Of a DNA stretch of 64,000 nt, positions 11,081-23,200 are shown in pieces. Made by a program: the position numbers and the translations under genes. Source of the DNA: Phragmites australis (taxonomy: Eukaryota; Streptophyta; Magnoliopsida; Poales; Poaceae); contig NC_084942.1 in NCBI RefSeq assembly GCF_958298935.1, positions 16,561,501 to 16,625,500 of the forward strand, read 5' to 3'. Numbering within the stretch: the stretch's first letter is position 1; each line of letters starts with the position of its first letter. The notes beneath the pieces are model-generated. The model was not told the DNA's origin. It did no database searches and saw nothing but the letters and a program-made list of their open reading frames with translations.

Positions 11081-11880
11081 GAAGATTCTGGAGAAGGCTG
11101 GGCTGGTGGACTGCAACCCCTGTCAGACTCCAATGGAGGTACGCCTCAAGCTTAGCAAATCTAGCTCATCCCCACCGGTTGATACTACTCTCTACCAGAG
11201 TCTAGTCAGGAGCCTCCGGTACCTCATCCACACCCGGCCGGACCTGGCCTACTCAGTAGGCTACGTCAACCGCTTCATGGAGAGACTATGTGAAGAGCAT
11301 CTCATCGCCGTCAAGCACATACTGCGCTATGTTGCAGGGACAAAAACATTGGGTGTTCTCTACACGGTCAGGAAGAAAAAGAGCGTGTGGCCATGTTTGT
11401 TGGGCTACAACGACAGTGACATGGCCGGCGACATCGATGATAGGAAGAGCACCTTCGGGATGATCTTCTTCCTTGACAGCAACCCCATCACCTGGTAGTC
11501 GTCCAAGCAGAAGGTGGTGGCATTATCGTCCTGTGAGGCAGAATATATCGTCGCGGCCTTCGCGACATGCCAAGGCGTTTGGCTGGCACGGCTTCTGAGT
11601 GACATGCTCAGCTCAAAGCCCAACATGTCGGTCCTGAAGGTGGACAACAAGTCCATAATCTCATTAATCAAGAATCTAGTGCATCACGAGCGGAGCAAGC
11701 ACATTGACACAAAGTTTCATTTCATCCGGGAGTGTGCAAAAAAAGGCCAGATCAACATTGAGTTCGTCAAAACAGCTAAGCAGCTTGGTGACATTCTCAC
11801 AAAGCCTCTTGGGCGCGTCAAGTTCATGGAGCTCCGCACGAAGATTGGCATCATCAACACCGAAAAACTGCATCATGATT
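11079..11880 (+). pseudogene. Copia C-terminal region and RNase H remnant
   Basis: The connection region (TRPDLAYSVGYVNRFME, HILRYVAGTKTLG) precedes the RNase H region (DSDMAGDIDDRKSTFG, ALSSCEAEYIVAAFATCQ, DNKSIISLIKNLVHHERSKH, DILTKPLGRVKF). One TAG at 11496-11498 interrupts it. The final stop is 10 bp before the 3' LTR, normal for copia. Confidence 0.93.
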
Positions 11881-11890
11881 AGGGAGAGTT
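11881..11890 (+). other. Polypurine tract of the copia element
   Basis: The purine-rich agggagagtt lies immediately before the 3' LTR and is the expected plus-strand primer. Confidence 0.8.
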
Positions 11891-12215
11891 TGTTGTATGA
11901 TTTTAATCTTGAGCAATTAGTATTCTTTCGGTTTCTGTTTGCATGCAAATTAGTGGTCATGTATTTCAGTTTTTCAGTTTCTATGCAGTTAGTGTTTCCA
12001 TTACTGCATGTAGGTCTTTCATTAGCAGTTTCTGGATGTAGGTCTTTAGTGCTTAGACATATGCTAAAGAGCTGGTTGTGAGACTTTGTTTGGCTTATAA
12101 ATAAAGAAGAAAACAGAAGCTGCAAGTAGAGTAGAGCAGCAAAAAACAAAAAAATCTGCGTGTTCTCGTGTATGTTCTACTCGAGTTTGGGTGTATTTGA
12201 CTCGGGACTTCAACA
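11891..12215 (+). repeat. 3' LTR of the copia element
   Basis: It is 325 bp, TGTTGTATGA to TTCAACA, collinear with 7267-7592, with a TATA-like tataaata at 12096-12103. The ttgct duplication follows. Confidence 0.95.
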
Positions 12216-12351
12216 TTGCTCATGCTCCATGGAGGTGTTCTCCGTGGACGCGTACTACTTCGAGTGTAGGTAGAGCAATGAAGAAGAAGAGGAGATAATG
12301 GCTAGCCATCAGGAGACCAAGCTACCCAATGGAGACGAAGCAAACATCTGA
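12216..12351 (+). pseudogene. Coding-like relic, right part after the copia insertion
   Basis: After the ttgct duplication the sequence continues the GC-rich, codon-like character of 6900-7266 for about 50 bases, then becomes acidic/lysine-rich and stops. I do not recognise it. It is joined to the left part only by the insertion-site logic. Confidence 0.3.
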
Positions 12352-13165
12352 TCAAATCCTCTTCGTTTTTTTTTCATTTTTCTTTTTTGGATGACTTGTA
12401 TTTTATACTAGTGTCGATTTTTTTTCTAGTAATTATTGCAAGAAAGAAATAGCATAGCACAATTTCCAAAGTCATCCAGATAAGCAGGATCTTAATTAGA
12501 ACGTTATATGGTGAAATTTGGAATGAATATGTGGAAAACTGTCCATTCTTTCCGATAGACAAATATCGCAAAAGAAAGCAGATAATAAAAAGAAAGCACA
12601 TCATCCATGCAAGTTGTTCATGCCATTGATGAAATGTTGTAGTTACCAATACATACACATGGTACAGCTCAATTATCGTATAATTATGATCAAATATGAT
12701 AAACAATGAAAGGAAATGTTAAATAGACATAAATACACACTTAGAAAAATTAGAGTATTACGGATACTATGTAACTAAATCAAACATCCAACACACCTCA
12801 GAATTCAGGAACAACCCTCGGCTTTTGGACTATCTGTTTTTTACAATCCAGCTTTTTAAAATCTACAATCTATAAATTATTTTTTAGAATCTCAAGCTAC
12901 AAGCTGAGAGTTATTTGTCATCCTGAATTCTGGAGTGGGTTGGATGTTTATTTTGATTGTGTAATATCCGTAATATCCCATGTGTGGATTACCATACTAA
13001 TTGTAATGCTGGATGATGGCGTGGGCAGTAGCTGAAGGGGCCGCGGTGTGGGCAGTTGTAGGGGTGGTCGGGAGTGGGTAGGGGTGGCAACCAACAGGGG
13101 GAGGGGCTTCGGCGACGGAGAGAGGGCAACAGGGAGGGGCGCAGAGATGCCTAGGAGGGGGCAAC
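12352..13165. other. Intergenic DNA with a MITE-like remnant and a G-rich stretch
   Basis: There is no gene. About 12830-12930 (aatccagctttttaaaatct, ctcaagctacaagctgagag) resembles the A/T-rich hAT-type MITEs at 6655 and 14850. From about 13020 to 13165 the plus strand is G-rich and repetitive (ggggtgg, ggggagg words). Confidence 0.45.
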
Positions 13166-14770
13166 TGAAGGTGATATGCTCTAGAGGCAATCATAGAGAT
13201 GATTGCATCACACGTCTATGTTCATGTACTACCGAATAATGCGTTATTTCAAGAATGATTATCGTTTACATTGATTGGTAAGTACGTGACTTGTTCATGA
13301 AACTCTTTGTTTATTTCATGATGTTATTTTTAGTCGATCTCTAGTCGTATATTACTATGATGATATATAAGACCAGCACATGTATTGATTGATGACCACA
13401 TTTCATGGATCATAGGTATAGAGATACCAAGTTAATAATATGAATATTTATGTTGGAGAACATGATGTTGGATAGACCCACCTTGAGATACTGCTGGGAT
13501 TGTTATTTATTATATGCCATCAGTTGTTATCTCAAATGGTGTACCTGCAGGATCCTTAGACCTGAGATCGCCATTGATTCTCAGAATATGTAGTAGTAAC
13601 TTTGAGACTGCCAAACACTATTTCGTAATTGGGTGGTCATAAATGTAGTTTTCGGGTTTGTTATGAAACATGTCGTGTGGTATGAACGATCAAGATGGAA
13701 TTTTTCCCTCCTTGATAATGGGAGAGATATCTCTGGACCCCTCAAGGTAGTTGGATTGAGAAAGTGCATGGACATACCATATGATTAAAGAGTTAATCAT
13801 GATGAATCCACTACTTGATCGAGTGAATGGTCAAACTATCATAAGGGTGGCACGTATCTCGCCTTGAGCTTGATTGGTATTATGAGACGAAGGGATCGGT
13901 GCATGTGTATATCAAGGTTCAGCCGATATGACCTATTGTGTATACTCGAGAGTCAACATGTCTTGCTAGGGACCACTATTGATTTCGGTTTGGAAAGGGT
14001 TTCTGAGTCGTAGCTGTTGGTACATGAACCTAATGGGTTACACCCTTAATAGGTTGAAACAAAACATACGAATTGGATTCGTATATGGGTTTTGATTGTA
14101 TTGTGATCCATGAGAAATTAGAGTCCTAAAGGGCTTCCAACGTGGGAGCCCATTGGCGAGCTCTATATAAGGAGAGGAGTGGGTAGGACGTGCTAAGGTC
14201 GAACCACTCTGAAACCCTAGCTGTAACCTTCTACACAATCTCCCAAAACCCTAGCCGCGCTTGCGGTGCTAACACATCGACGCTCGGTATTTCTGCCTAG
14301 TACGTGTGGATACCGTAGAGGCGTTGCTGCTATTGCAGTGCTGATCTTCTCGGCGAGTTGATCGCGACATGTTCGGGACTGGTCACCGGTCGTGACGAAT
14401 TGGTTGACATACCTACTCGTCTGATCGCGGAGCACAACGCGACCACTCGAATCTGGTTGGACAGCACGACACGACCACTCAAAATTGGTCGAGGATGCAA
14501 CAGGCCTGATCGGGAGCTGGTCGAGGAGCACGACCACCTGTATAGAGTTGGTCGGGGAGCGTGACCACTTGCGCGGGGTTAGTCGCAGATCTGATCGAGA
14601 AGCTGCTCGAGGAGTTTGACGCGCATGACGTTGGATTGGTCTACTCCAACTCTTCTTTTGCTGCACTGCGCGTCGAGCGGTAACGATCTATGATCTTCTA
14701 CTAGCATAGTTTCCTGAATGAATGTGGTAAAAAATTCTTTAGGCTAGCATAACCTACCCGTTACCCAACA
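13166..14770 (+). repeat. Solo LTR resembling the BARE/Angela/WIS copia class
   Basis: The start tgaaggtgatatgctctaga aligns without gaps to the known TGTTGGAGATATGCCCTAGA start of Triticeae-type copia LTRs with few changes. The end is CCCAACA at 14770. The length of 1.6 kb fits that class. Flanks gcaac (13161-13165) and acaac (14771-14775) differ by one transition and are the likely target duplication. A promoter-like ctatataagg lies at 14163-14172, followed by aaaccctag leader-type words. No internal domain or second LTR adjoins it, so unequal recombination between LTRs is the likely history. The segment 14430-14620 has imperfect cgaccact/tggtcg repeats. Confidence 0.8.
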
Positions 14771-14849
14771 ACAACGACTAGGAGGAGACCGAATAGAATA
14801 TAAGGACGGGAGGAAAAAAGAATAGTTTGAGAATAGTAATGACATTGGT

Positions 14850-15045
14850 GAATGATTACTCTAGGTTCGTGTAGACACTTCTATTTTTTTTACTAAAGAT
14901 TGTGAAAGGTAGCTTGTGGATTATGATAGAAAAGGAGATTAGATTTTGAAAAATAGATTATATAATTACTCATTTATTTTAGGTTCAGTTTTTAAAAACT
15001 GTTTTTTGGAATCTCATGTTAAAATAAACAGGAGTTAGGCCGACT
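14850..15045 (-). mobile_element. MITE remnant, inverted relative of 6655-6815
   Basis: The stretch 14905-14965 is close to the reverse complement of 6724-6787. The right end (aaaataaacaggagttaggcc) on the minus strand reads cctgtttattttaac, like the ctgtttgttt start of the other copy. Exact ends are uncertain. Confidence 0.5.
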
Positions 15046-15660
15046 ACTGTCTTAACTTCAGTCCGGTTGGAAAAGGGAGCAACCAAAATTCCCTATTCGA
15101 CTGTGATGTACGCTCTTCCACCCTCGCTCCTCTGGCGCGTCACTGGAGCTCCTGGCCACCCACGCCCTGACCACTGGCGATCTGCGGGCGTCGACACGGT
15201 GCCAGAGCTCGCCGTCCCTGTACCTGGCCCGCGCCGTCGACCTACCGTGCCGGAGCACCCTGTCCGCGAGACGGGCTAGCACCACCGTGGCGGTGGGGAG
15301 AGAGACGGTGTCAGCTCTTCCTCGGCGCTCCTTACCAGCGCGTAGTCATGGCACCACCAGCACGCCATCTTCCACGCCGAGCTTGTGCGGAGGGCCTTCT
15401 CAGCCACCGAGGCGGCTCACTGCGGCCAGTGCTTGACCAAGTCTCCTTTGCTCACATTTGCATTTGTGCGGCTTGTGAGATGTTGAAGTGGCCGAAGTGA
15501 GTTTAGTTGCTCACATGCAGCACTGTGTGAACAGGGGGCGCTTCATGTAAGTATCGACATACTTATGTGTATGTTGATACACTTACCAATTCATTTATGT
15601 TACTGAAAATGTACAGTTGATAAAGTTTTTTATTTGTAATTGATAAAGTTGTGATGTAAT
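15046..15660. other. GC-rich region of unknown nature upstream of TAF4
   Basis: From 15060 to 15440 the sequence is GC-rich and codon-like in patches, but each plus or minus frame stops within about 75 codons and I recognise no domain. It could be a captured or decayed gene fragment. From 15440 to 15660 it becomes A/T-rich. Confidence 0.3.
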
Positions 15661-15689
15661 TAACATAATATTCCTGTTTGAACCGATTT

Positions 15690-16170
15690 CTTCCCGAATT
15701 TTCCAAACGGGCCCCACGATGGGCTCATGGGCACAACATGTTTTGTCCGTGAGGGATCTGTCCCATGCGCCAGGGAAAAAACAAGGCTAGAAATTCTCAA
15801 ATATTCCCCTCGCGGCGGGCAGGCGGGGTGGCGAGACGAGGCCACCAATCGCCGCCGCCTCCTGCCCGCTATGGCCCCATCTGTCAGAGCCCTCTCCGCG
15901 GACCACGCACGCCAACCTCCAGGCCCCTCCTCCCTTCCACTGAAGTGAAGCACGCCGCCTCCTTTCTCTACTCTCGAAGGAGTCCTTCGCTTTGTAGTCT
16001 CCGCCGCCCTAGCCATCGCCCTCCTCGTCCCGTCTTCTGGGCTGGCTCGGGGTGGAGATCCCACCAGTCCTCGGATCGGTTCCTCCTTCTGCCGGTTAGG
16101 AATCCCTAGCTACCTTGGCAACCTTGCTCGTTTCGCTCTGCAGGGTCCCGCCTCCTTTCGTCGCTGCGGC
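15690..16170 (+). promoter_or_regulatory. Probable TAF4 promoter and 5' leader
   Basis: This CpG-rich stretch with C/T-rich leader-type sequence (ccgccgcctcctgcc, ccgccctagccatcgccctc) lies on the 5' side of TAF4 on the same strand. It is followed by candidate splice donors (gttaggaat near 16095) and intron-like A/T-rich DNA. No clear TATA box. The assignment rests on position and composition. Confidence 0.4.
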
Positions 16171-17302
16171 CAATGGAACCCAAATCTTCCTCGCTGTCGA
16201 GGAGGGTCGTACTGATAACGGTTTGGTTATTTTCCGATAATTTTAGGGCTTTGGTTCAACTGAACCCAAGCAACCTGGCTTAGCTGCGTGCTGTGAGGTG
16301 GAGTACTGAGATTGATTAGCGCAAGGATCGTTTCCCCCCTTTTTTCGTTGTCTATTTGTGCGATTAGGGTGTCTTGATATGCTTTCCGTTGCTGATTTAC
16401 CATGGGGGCAGTTGTGTTTGGCTCGGCTGTCACGCTGTCCTGTTGCGGAGGAGCTCGTTTAACACTGTGCGATGTTTATTTTTTGGTTGTATTGAGGGCT
16501 TCCCCACTCTTGGAACTTGTTGTACTAGGAGTCCATGCAAAGAACCAGTATTGCTACATTCACGAATATAAGCTATAGAATTTATCTGAATTCAGCTGAG
16601 CAGTAAGGAGTTCTGATCAGAAAAACAGGTGAAGAAGTAAGAATACAGTTGAGCTGAGCAGATCTAAACTCTCTACTCTTTGCTCTTCTGTAACCCTTCT
16701 CCCTCCTGACAGCGGCCCAGAGTCGCCACTGGTCGCATGGCAAGGTCAGCCTTGTCGACATCTTAGTTGGCATGAGTTGATGTTTAGTCGATGCGGGGGG
16801 TTGGGGACTTGCCTAACTAACTGAGTTGAACACCGTTAGTCTCCAACCCAGGCCGACTTGTTGATGATGTTTAGTCAGCGAGTTCACGACATTGTCATGA
16901 ACCATCAAACATTTATCGATTGGCATGACAAACATTGGCACAATCATGGTGCATATGCCTAATGAGTCATTTGTCTAGTACACATGGAATGATCCTTGTC
17001 TAGCTTTGAGCGATACCATTTCCTCCTTTCTTGTGGATGTATTTGTCAATAATGATGTGGTGCCAAATTGTTGTATTCTAATATCTTACACTTTTGACCA
17101 CTCCTTTTCTTAGGCTTGACCATGCATTTTATATTTTTATTTACATCTTTTTAGCATATAATTTTATTTTACTTGCAGCTTCCTATTCATAAAGATCCTT
17201 GATCTCAGCTTTTCAATGGTGTCATGTCACCACTTGTTTTTTGTGGTTATAAATAATCTCCACGCTTCTACCCCAGGTACTTTGCACCAAAATAACAGTG
17301 CT

Positions 17303-20168
17303 ATGTCAAAAACTTCAGATAGTCAGCTGCAAGCAACAGAGCAGGAAGAAAGTGCCCAGGAAAGTCAACAAGCAGGACAGCAGCGTGTGAATGTAGCAGA
17401 TCAATTGTCCAAACCAAACTTGGTAACTGAAGATTCAAAAAATGAACAAGCTGTCAAAGTAGAACAAGACAATTACCACCTAAAACAAGAACAGCCAGAA
17501 AATCAACTGCAACAGGCCGAAACAAATAGCTTCCAGTTAGCTGAAAAAGAAACAGGATATTTTGGTCAACAGAATTTTGCTGGCTCCAAGTTGGACGTAG
17601 TTCAGCCCTCGGTGGTTCAACAGCATGTAAAACAAATTTCTGGTCAGCAAGCGCCATCTGGTGCCCAGGATACAAGGAAAGGGCCATCTATACCATTTAA
17701 CATGTTAATTCCAATCCTACAGGCACATCTTGACAGAGACAAAGATATGCAGCTTCAAACTGTATGGGCAAAACTTAGGGTGCGTTTTTATTCCTTTGTT
17801 ATTAGTTGCGTTGGTCCATGAACAAATTGACTGGCTACACATTTCATCTAATTTATTTGGGCATATACTCTCTATTGCTAAAAGTATGTCATCTTAGAAT
17901 ACAAATATATAGTCAACTTTATTAGTTTTGACCATCGATATGGAAATAAGAAGTATTTTGGTTGACCCCATGAATTTGGATCACTACATTCCTTATGAAA
18001 TTTACTTTCACAGTATATATTGCTGATTTACAACATGTTATAATAGAAATAAGTGGTGAAAGAAGTATGTTGGAGAGCATCTCAATGTCCAAAACTCTTT
18101 ATATTACTGATAATCATTGTATGTACTTCTAAAGTATGTCTTTGTTGGTAAAGGTAGTTGAGAAAAGGCAATAACAGATACTAGTGCTTCACCATTACTA
18201 AAGAAAAATGAATGATCTGCTCCCTTTTGAAGCCACCTGATTGTATCTTTTTTTTTTTTTTTTGAAAAAGCCATTTGATCGACAACATATGCTTGGGATC
18301 ACACTTTGGTGAGATACCGCAGTTATGAGACACTATGCCACCATTTTACACTAGTTATAATGATTTCACAGCATATGTTTATCAGATAGTTTCTACGGAG
18401 ATTAATTCAAGATCTGCATTTCATTAAGTACATGTGTCTATCCGAAAGAATGTAAATGCATGACAAGTTGGAAAAGAACATGATCTCTCTTGTTTCTACA
18501 AGTTTGTTGCTCAAGTGGAGTAAAACAACAGTGGCAAAGGCTAAAAGAATACACTTAGCACCAGTGTTTGCACCACTATTGCTAAATGAATTAATTCAAT
18601 TGTATTGTTCTATTTTCGTAGCGTAATGAAGTCCATAAAGATGATTTCCTAAGAGTCATCAGGAATATTGTTGGGGATCAAATGCTCAAGCAGGCAGCCC
18701 ATAAAGTTTTTGTACAGGTGAATGAATTGTGTTAACTTTATTACTGCCTTTGGTTTCCTTTCTTTGATAATTCTATGATGAATATTTCATGGGTATATTT
18801 GTTTTTTTTTTGAACATTTTTTACAGATGCAAGCCCAGGCACAAAGAAATAACCAGGCAAATCCAAGTCAGCATTCTGTATTCTCTCAAGTGTCTGCACA
18901 TCAGATTCCTTCCAGTGGTTCAGCACAGTTACATGATCAAAAAGTTCACCCACCTGGCCCGCCTAACCAGAGTCAGAAAAGTCAGGTGTCATCTTCACCT
19001 CAGGCCTTTGCATCATCATCAGGCACTCAAGCGCAAAACAGTGTACACTATCTTGCTCATGATAACCCCAACCAAAACCCTGATGCAAAGGGGACAAATG
19101 CTAGGCCAAATCAACCACCTGCAATGAACTCAGCAATTTCATTGCAAACAAGGAACAAGCAGCAACAACCCACACAATTCCAGCAGGCCTCACAGCAAAT
19201 ATATGGAACGAGTAACCCTGGTGCACAGGCTTACCCACGGTCAATCACTGGTTCAACACCTCTTAGATCACCAAGTCCAATATCGGAAACACAGCCATCC
19301 ATGCATGCTCATGGAATGGCTCCTGCAAAACTTGGCCCCCCTCCCACTCATCCAATGATGCAGCACAATGCAGTTCCATGGCAAATGCAACAAAACAATG
19401 AATTGAAAACCAATGCTCTCCCTCCAAGTGTGAATACAAAACAAAATTCCGGATCTGCTGGCAAGGCTCGCTTGGTTGGCACAGGAAATTCTTCAGCTAA
19501 GTTGCTAGGAAAGCAGGTAAATCAACCTCATGCATCATTTAACCTTTGTGATATGGTGCAAGCTAATTACATTCTAAATTTCACATGCAATTCACATAGT
19601 TGTTATGGCAGCGTGGTGAGGTGCAACGACCCATCACCTTCACAACTTTACAGTGCCTATGGCGCGTGGCATGGCGACGCCATACACACGTCAGCGTGGC
19701 GAATACACACGTTATAGTCTAGGATATTAGGAAATTATATTGGCAAATGGCAATGTAAATGCAGCTCAAAAGTTATAGTGTAGGATATTAGGAAACCAAA
19801 ATAGCCATGTTCTGAAAATGTGTGCTATAATGCTATCAGAATTTAGAACTAGTGCTATACTAGTACACTGCTATCAGAAATTCAGAATTCACAATTGCTA
19901 GTGATAGTGCTAACTGAAGCGCCACCAGCCTACCAGAACTAGTGTGACATATTGTATTGAGCAATACTATAGAAGTGCTGAAATAGAGAAGAGAGAACAG
20001 AACACAGAACACATAGTTGAGGTCTTGAGGGCTGGCATAGTAGCATACAGGCATGCATAGAAGATCACTATGGAAACAGAGCTTGGGAAGCAGCCCAACC
20101 ATCCACTGTGAAAGCAGCTCAACTTGGCCCATTCAGTCCCAAACCCTACCTCACCCCATTTGTTGCAA

Positions 20169-20215
<47 letters not shown>

Positions 20216-23200
20216 GGCGCGCGCACGCGCTCGACGTGTCAACGGCGGCTGTGGGCGGGTGGGCGGGCGGGTGGACGGGAGATGGCGAGGCGGGTGTGGA
20301 TCCAGTTGGGGGCGAACACTATACACGCCTCTGAGCCGTGGTGTCCCTGTGGCGAGATGCGGATTTCCGCCACAATGATATATCGCCATTATGGCAACGA
20401 TATCTCAACGCCATGACAACTATGGCGACTCAGTTGCTTTAAGTATATCAGCTTTGAATAATCTAAGCCGCCATGCAATTTTCATTGATGCAATCTGTAT
20501 TATATATCTTTCCCTCACTAGCAACTTTTTCATTAATGCCATAATGAATAGAATAGAAAGACTCAAAATGAATGTTTGTGAGATTGCCCTTACTGTTGTT
20601 GGAATAGAAGTTTTGTCACGGACTCACCTAGGATATTCAGCACTTTGATTGTATTAGCATCTTGGCAGAATTAAGTTTTGAAACATTTAGTGTTAGAATA
20701 TAGGACCACTTGTAGTGTCCTGGAATTCAAGTTTTGTTCGTATTCTAAATTTCAGACAAATACCCCAAATCATCACTTTTTTCATTGTTTGCCAATGTGT
20801 AAACACCAATGATTTGACAATGTGGAGTTGTGGACTGGTTGGGCATCTACAGCATAAGGTCCAGTTGTTTCATGAGGATAGTTCCAAGACTGTAAATGTG
20901 GAAATTGGGTTCTGAGGGCATGTTGGTGTTTGGTGAAGTTGGCAAAGAGGATAGGAGTGCCCAGGAGGATGCTGTACTGTAGAAGGAACATGATGAGATG
21001 TAATTAAAGAACCATGCATAACTAATGATGTTATGAGGGGTTAGATGAGTTCCGGTGGAAAGTGTTGCTGATTGGGTACAACTGATGTGTTGGAATGGGA
21101 ACGATAATGCCGGATGGTGTGTGTGGAGAGATTGAGGACAGTGAATTTGGGATCTTGCATTCACAAGGTGGTTTTAATTGATTTAGTGAAGAACCTACTA
21201 GACAGTAAATATGAATCTTGCCTTCTAAAGAGATCTAATAATGTCTATATTTTTTGTTGGACCAAATTTCAGTATAGCTAAGTTTGTAAAAACTGCAGTT
21301 TTGGCACATTTGCTTTTGCAGTAGTTACAAATCAGATGCTTTATAATGGCAAATGCACTCATACATAAAATGAAAAGAAAAGTAGGATTGTGTTTCTTTT
21401 TCTGTGTGACTACCTCTTTTTTTCTTTTTGCATACATAACTACAGACTATTTGCATTTCTTTTCATACTTCATGGCAACTATGCAGTTGTTAAATGCCTT
21501 TTAGCATGTAACTCGTACATTACTCGTCTTACTGCCATGTCAGGGCCCCCCTAACACATCTACACCACAGGCTAGTGGAGGTGCAAAGACTAACAAGAAA
21601 TCCGGTGGACAGAAGAAATCGTTGGAAGCAGCAGGCTCTACACAGCCACCTTCCAGGTTTTTTATAACATATAAGTCCATCTGTTCTGTTTTATTAACTG
21701 AATCCTAAATTTACTATGCCACTATGGAGTATCTACATTTGTGGATAACGCCAAGCAAATTTCTTCTTTGTCATTAGCAAAAAGCAGAAGACATCTGGTG
21801 CCTTCCAGGAGCAAAGCATTGATCAACTTAATGATGTCACAGCTGTTAGTGGTGTTAATCTTAGGGTATGCACATCTCTAGTTCATGTTTTGCTTTTTCT
21901 CATAAGAAAAATAACCTTGTTTCCGAGTGGCATCTCCCTTCGGTCTGTCAAAAACTGTGAAATGTGCATGATATGCAATTCCAAAATTTTCGAAAGAATT
22001 CATGGTGATGTGGCACATGTGATGTCAGGCATGCTCATCAAAATTCAAGATCAAACACTAAAGTACTGTAGAGTACCAAAAATACAAGCATCTCTAGTCT
22101 CCAGTCTCTAGTCTCTACAGGACAGATGAATCGGATATTGAAATTTTGCATGTGTGCATATGTTGTGGCGGGCTGGCTGGCTGGCCCTATGGGCTCAAGG
22201 AACACCACAGCAGCAGCAAATCCTTTTCGATTTAGTGATTTGTTAGTTAGATCCAAATCATTATCTCTTAGCTAGATATCTTATCTAGTAGTTAGTTCCA
22301 TATCATCAGGGACTCCTCTATATGTATGAAGTAGTCATCACAATGAGAGGGCAAGCAAGGATTATATAAAAGATTCCTTTTATCTCCTCCCTTGTGGTGC
22401 GTCCGCAAGTCATTGGCATGCTGCTGCTGCTTGGGTTCAGGGCCATCTAATCTTTGCTCATGACAATATAATTTTACATGTTTAACATTAGTGCACATTT
22501 CCTGCTCTACGAGCGATTGCTTATATATCAGTTGGGACATACGAAATGTTCAAGAAAAAAACTTGTAAAAGTCCCATATACGGGACACATTACATCACAA
22601 TCCATGCACCCCCTTGACTTTGTGAGTTTTCAGACCAGTGCATCTTATGTTCTGTAGGCACCATATTTGTACACTTTTTTTAATACCTTATTTGCGTTGT
22701 GCCAATGCCTTTTTCACTTTGATAGGAGGAGGAAGAACAGCTACTGTCTGCCCCAAAGGAAGAGAGCCTTGCCTCGCAAGCAGCACGAAGAATTGCACAA
22801 GAAGAAGAAGAAAAACTCTTTTTACGAAAGGGCCCACTTCTGAAGAAACTAACAGAACTCAGTTAATTTCATTGACCCTGTTGCCGAAACTATGAAACCA
22901 TCTTATGTAAATTTTAATGGCAACACTAACTGATTACATGTTTTTGGCAGCTCTCAAATACGATCTAAAAAACATTAGTGGTGATGTTGAGCATTGTTTA
23001 TCAATGGTGAGTTATCCTTATGATTGTCATACAAATGTTGTTTAATATATTTAACTTTAACTCTTCCGTAGTGTGTGGAAGAGCGATTGAGAAGATTCGT
23101 AAGTACTCTCATAAGAGTTTCTAAACAGGTTTGTTTTTTGTTACAAAGCCCTCAATGATGGCATAATTTGCTACTTTGTTATACTAACCATTATTTAGTT

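Larger units (their letters stand above)
7267..12215 (+). mobile_element. Complete Ty1/copia retrotransposon, inactivated by nonsense mutations
   Basis: Both LTRs are present (7267-7592 and 11891-12215, TG..CA) with a perfect 5-bp target duplication ttgct (7262-7266, 12216-12220). A primer-binding-like ttggtaccagagcc follows the 5' LTR at 7594-7607 and the purine tract agggagagtt lies at 11881-11890. The internal region has the copia order gag, protease, integrase, reverse transcriptase, RNase H. Many stops and some indels interrupt it. Most stops replace CAG, CGA or TGG codons. The two LTRs differ at roughly two dozen positions by eye, so the insertion is not recent. Confidence 0.96.

Noticed and set aside
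16172..16281. Short frame starting MEPKSSSLSRR as TAF4 start
   Set aside because: Its splice-donor options give the wrong phase to join the exon at 17277, and it does not resemble known TAF4 N-termini. Could at most be an upstream frame.
20124..20378. SLSLSL-rich frames
   Set aside because: Translation of a CT dinucleotide run in an intron.
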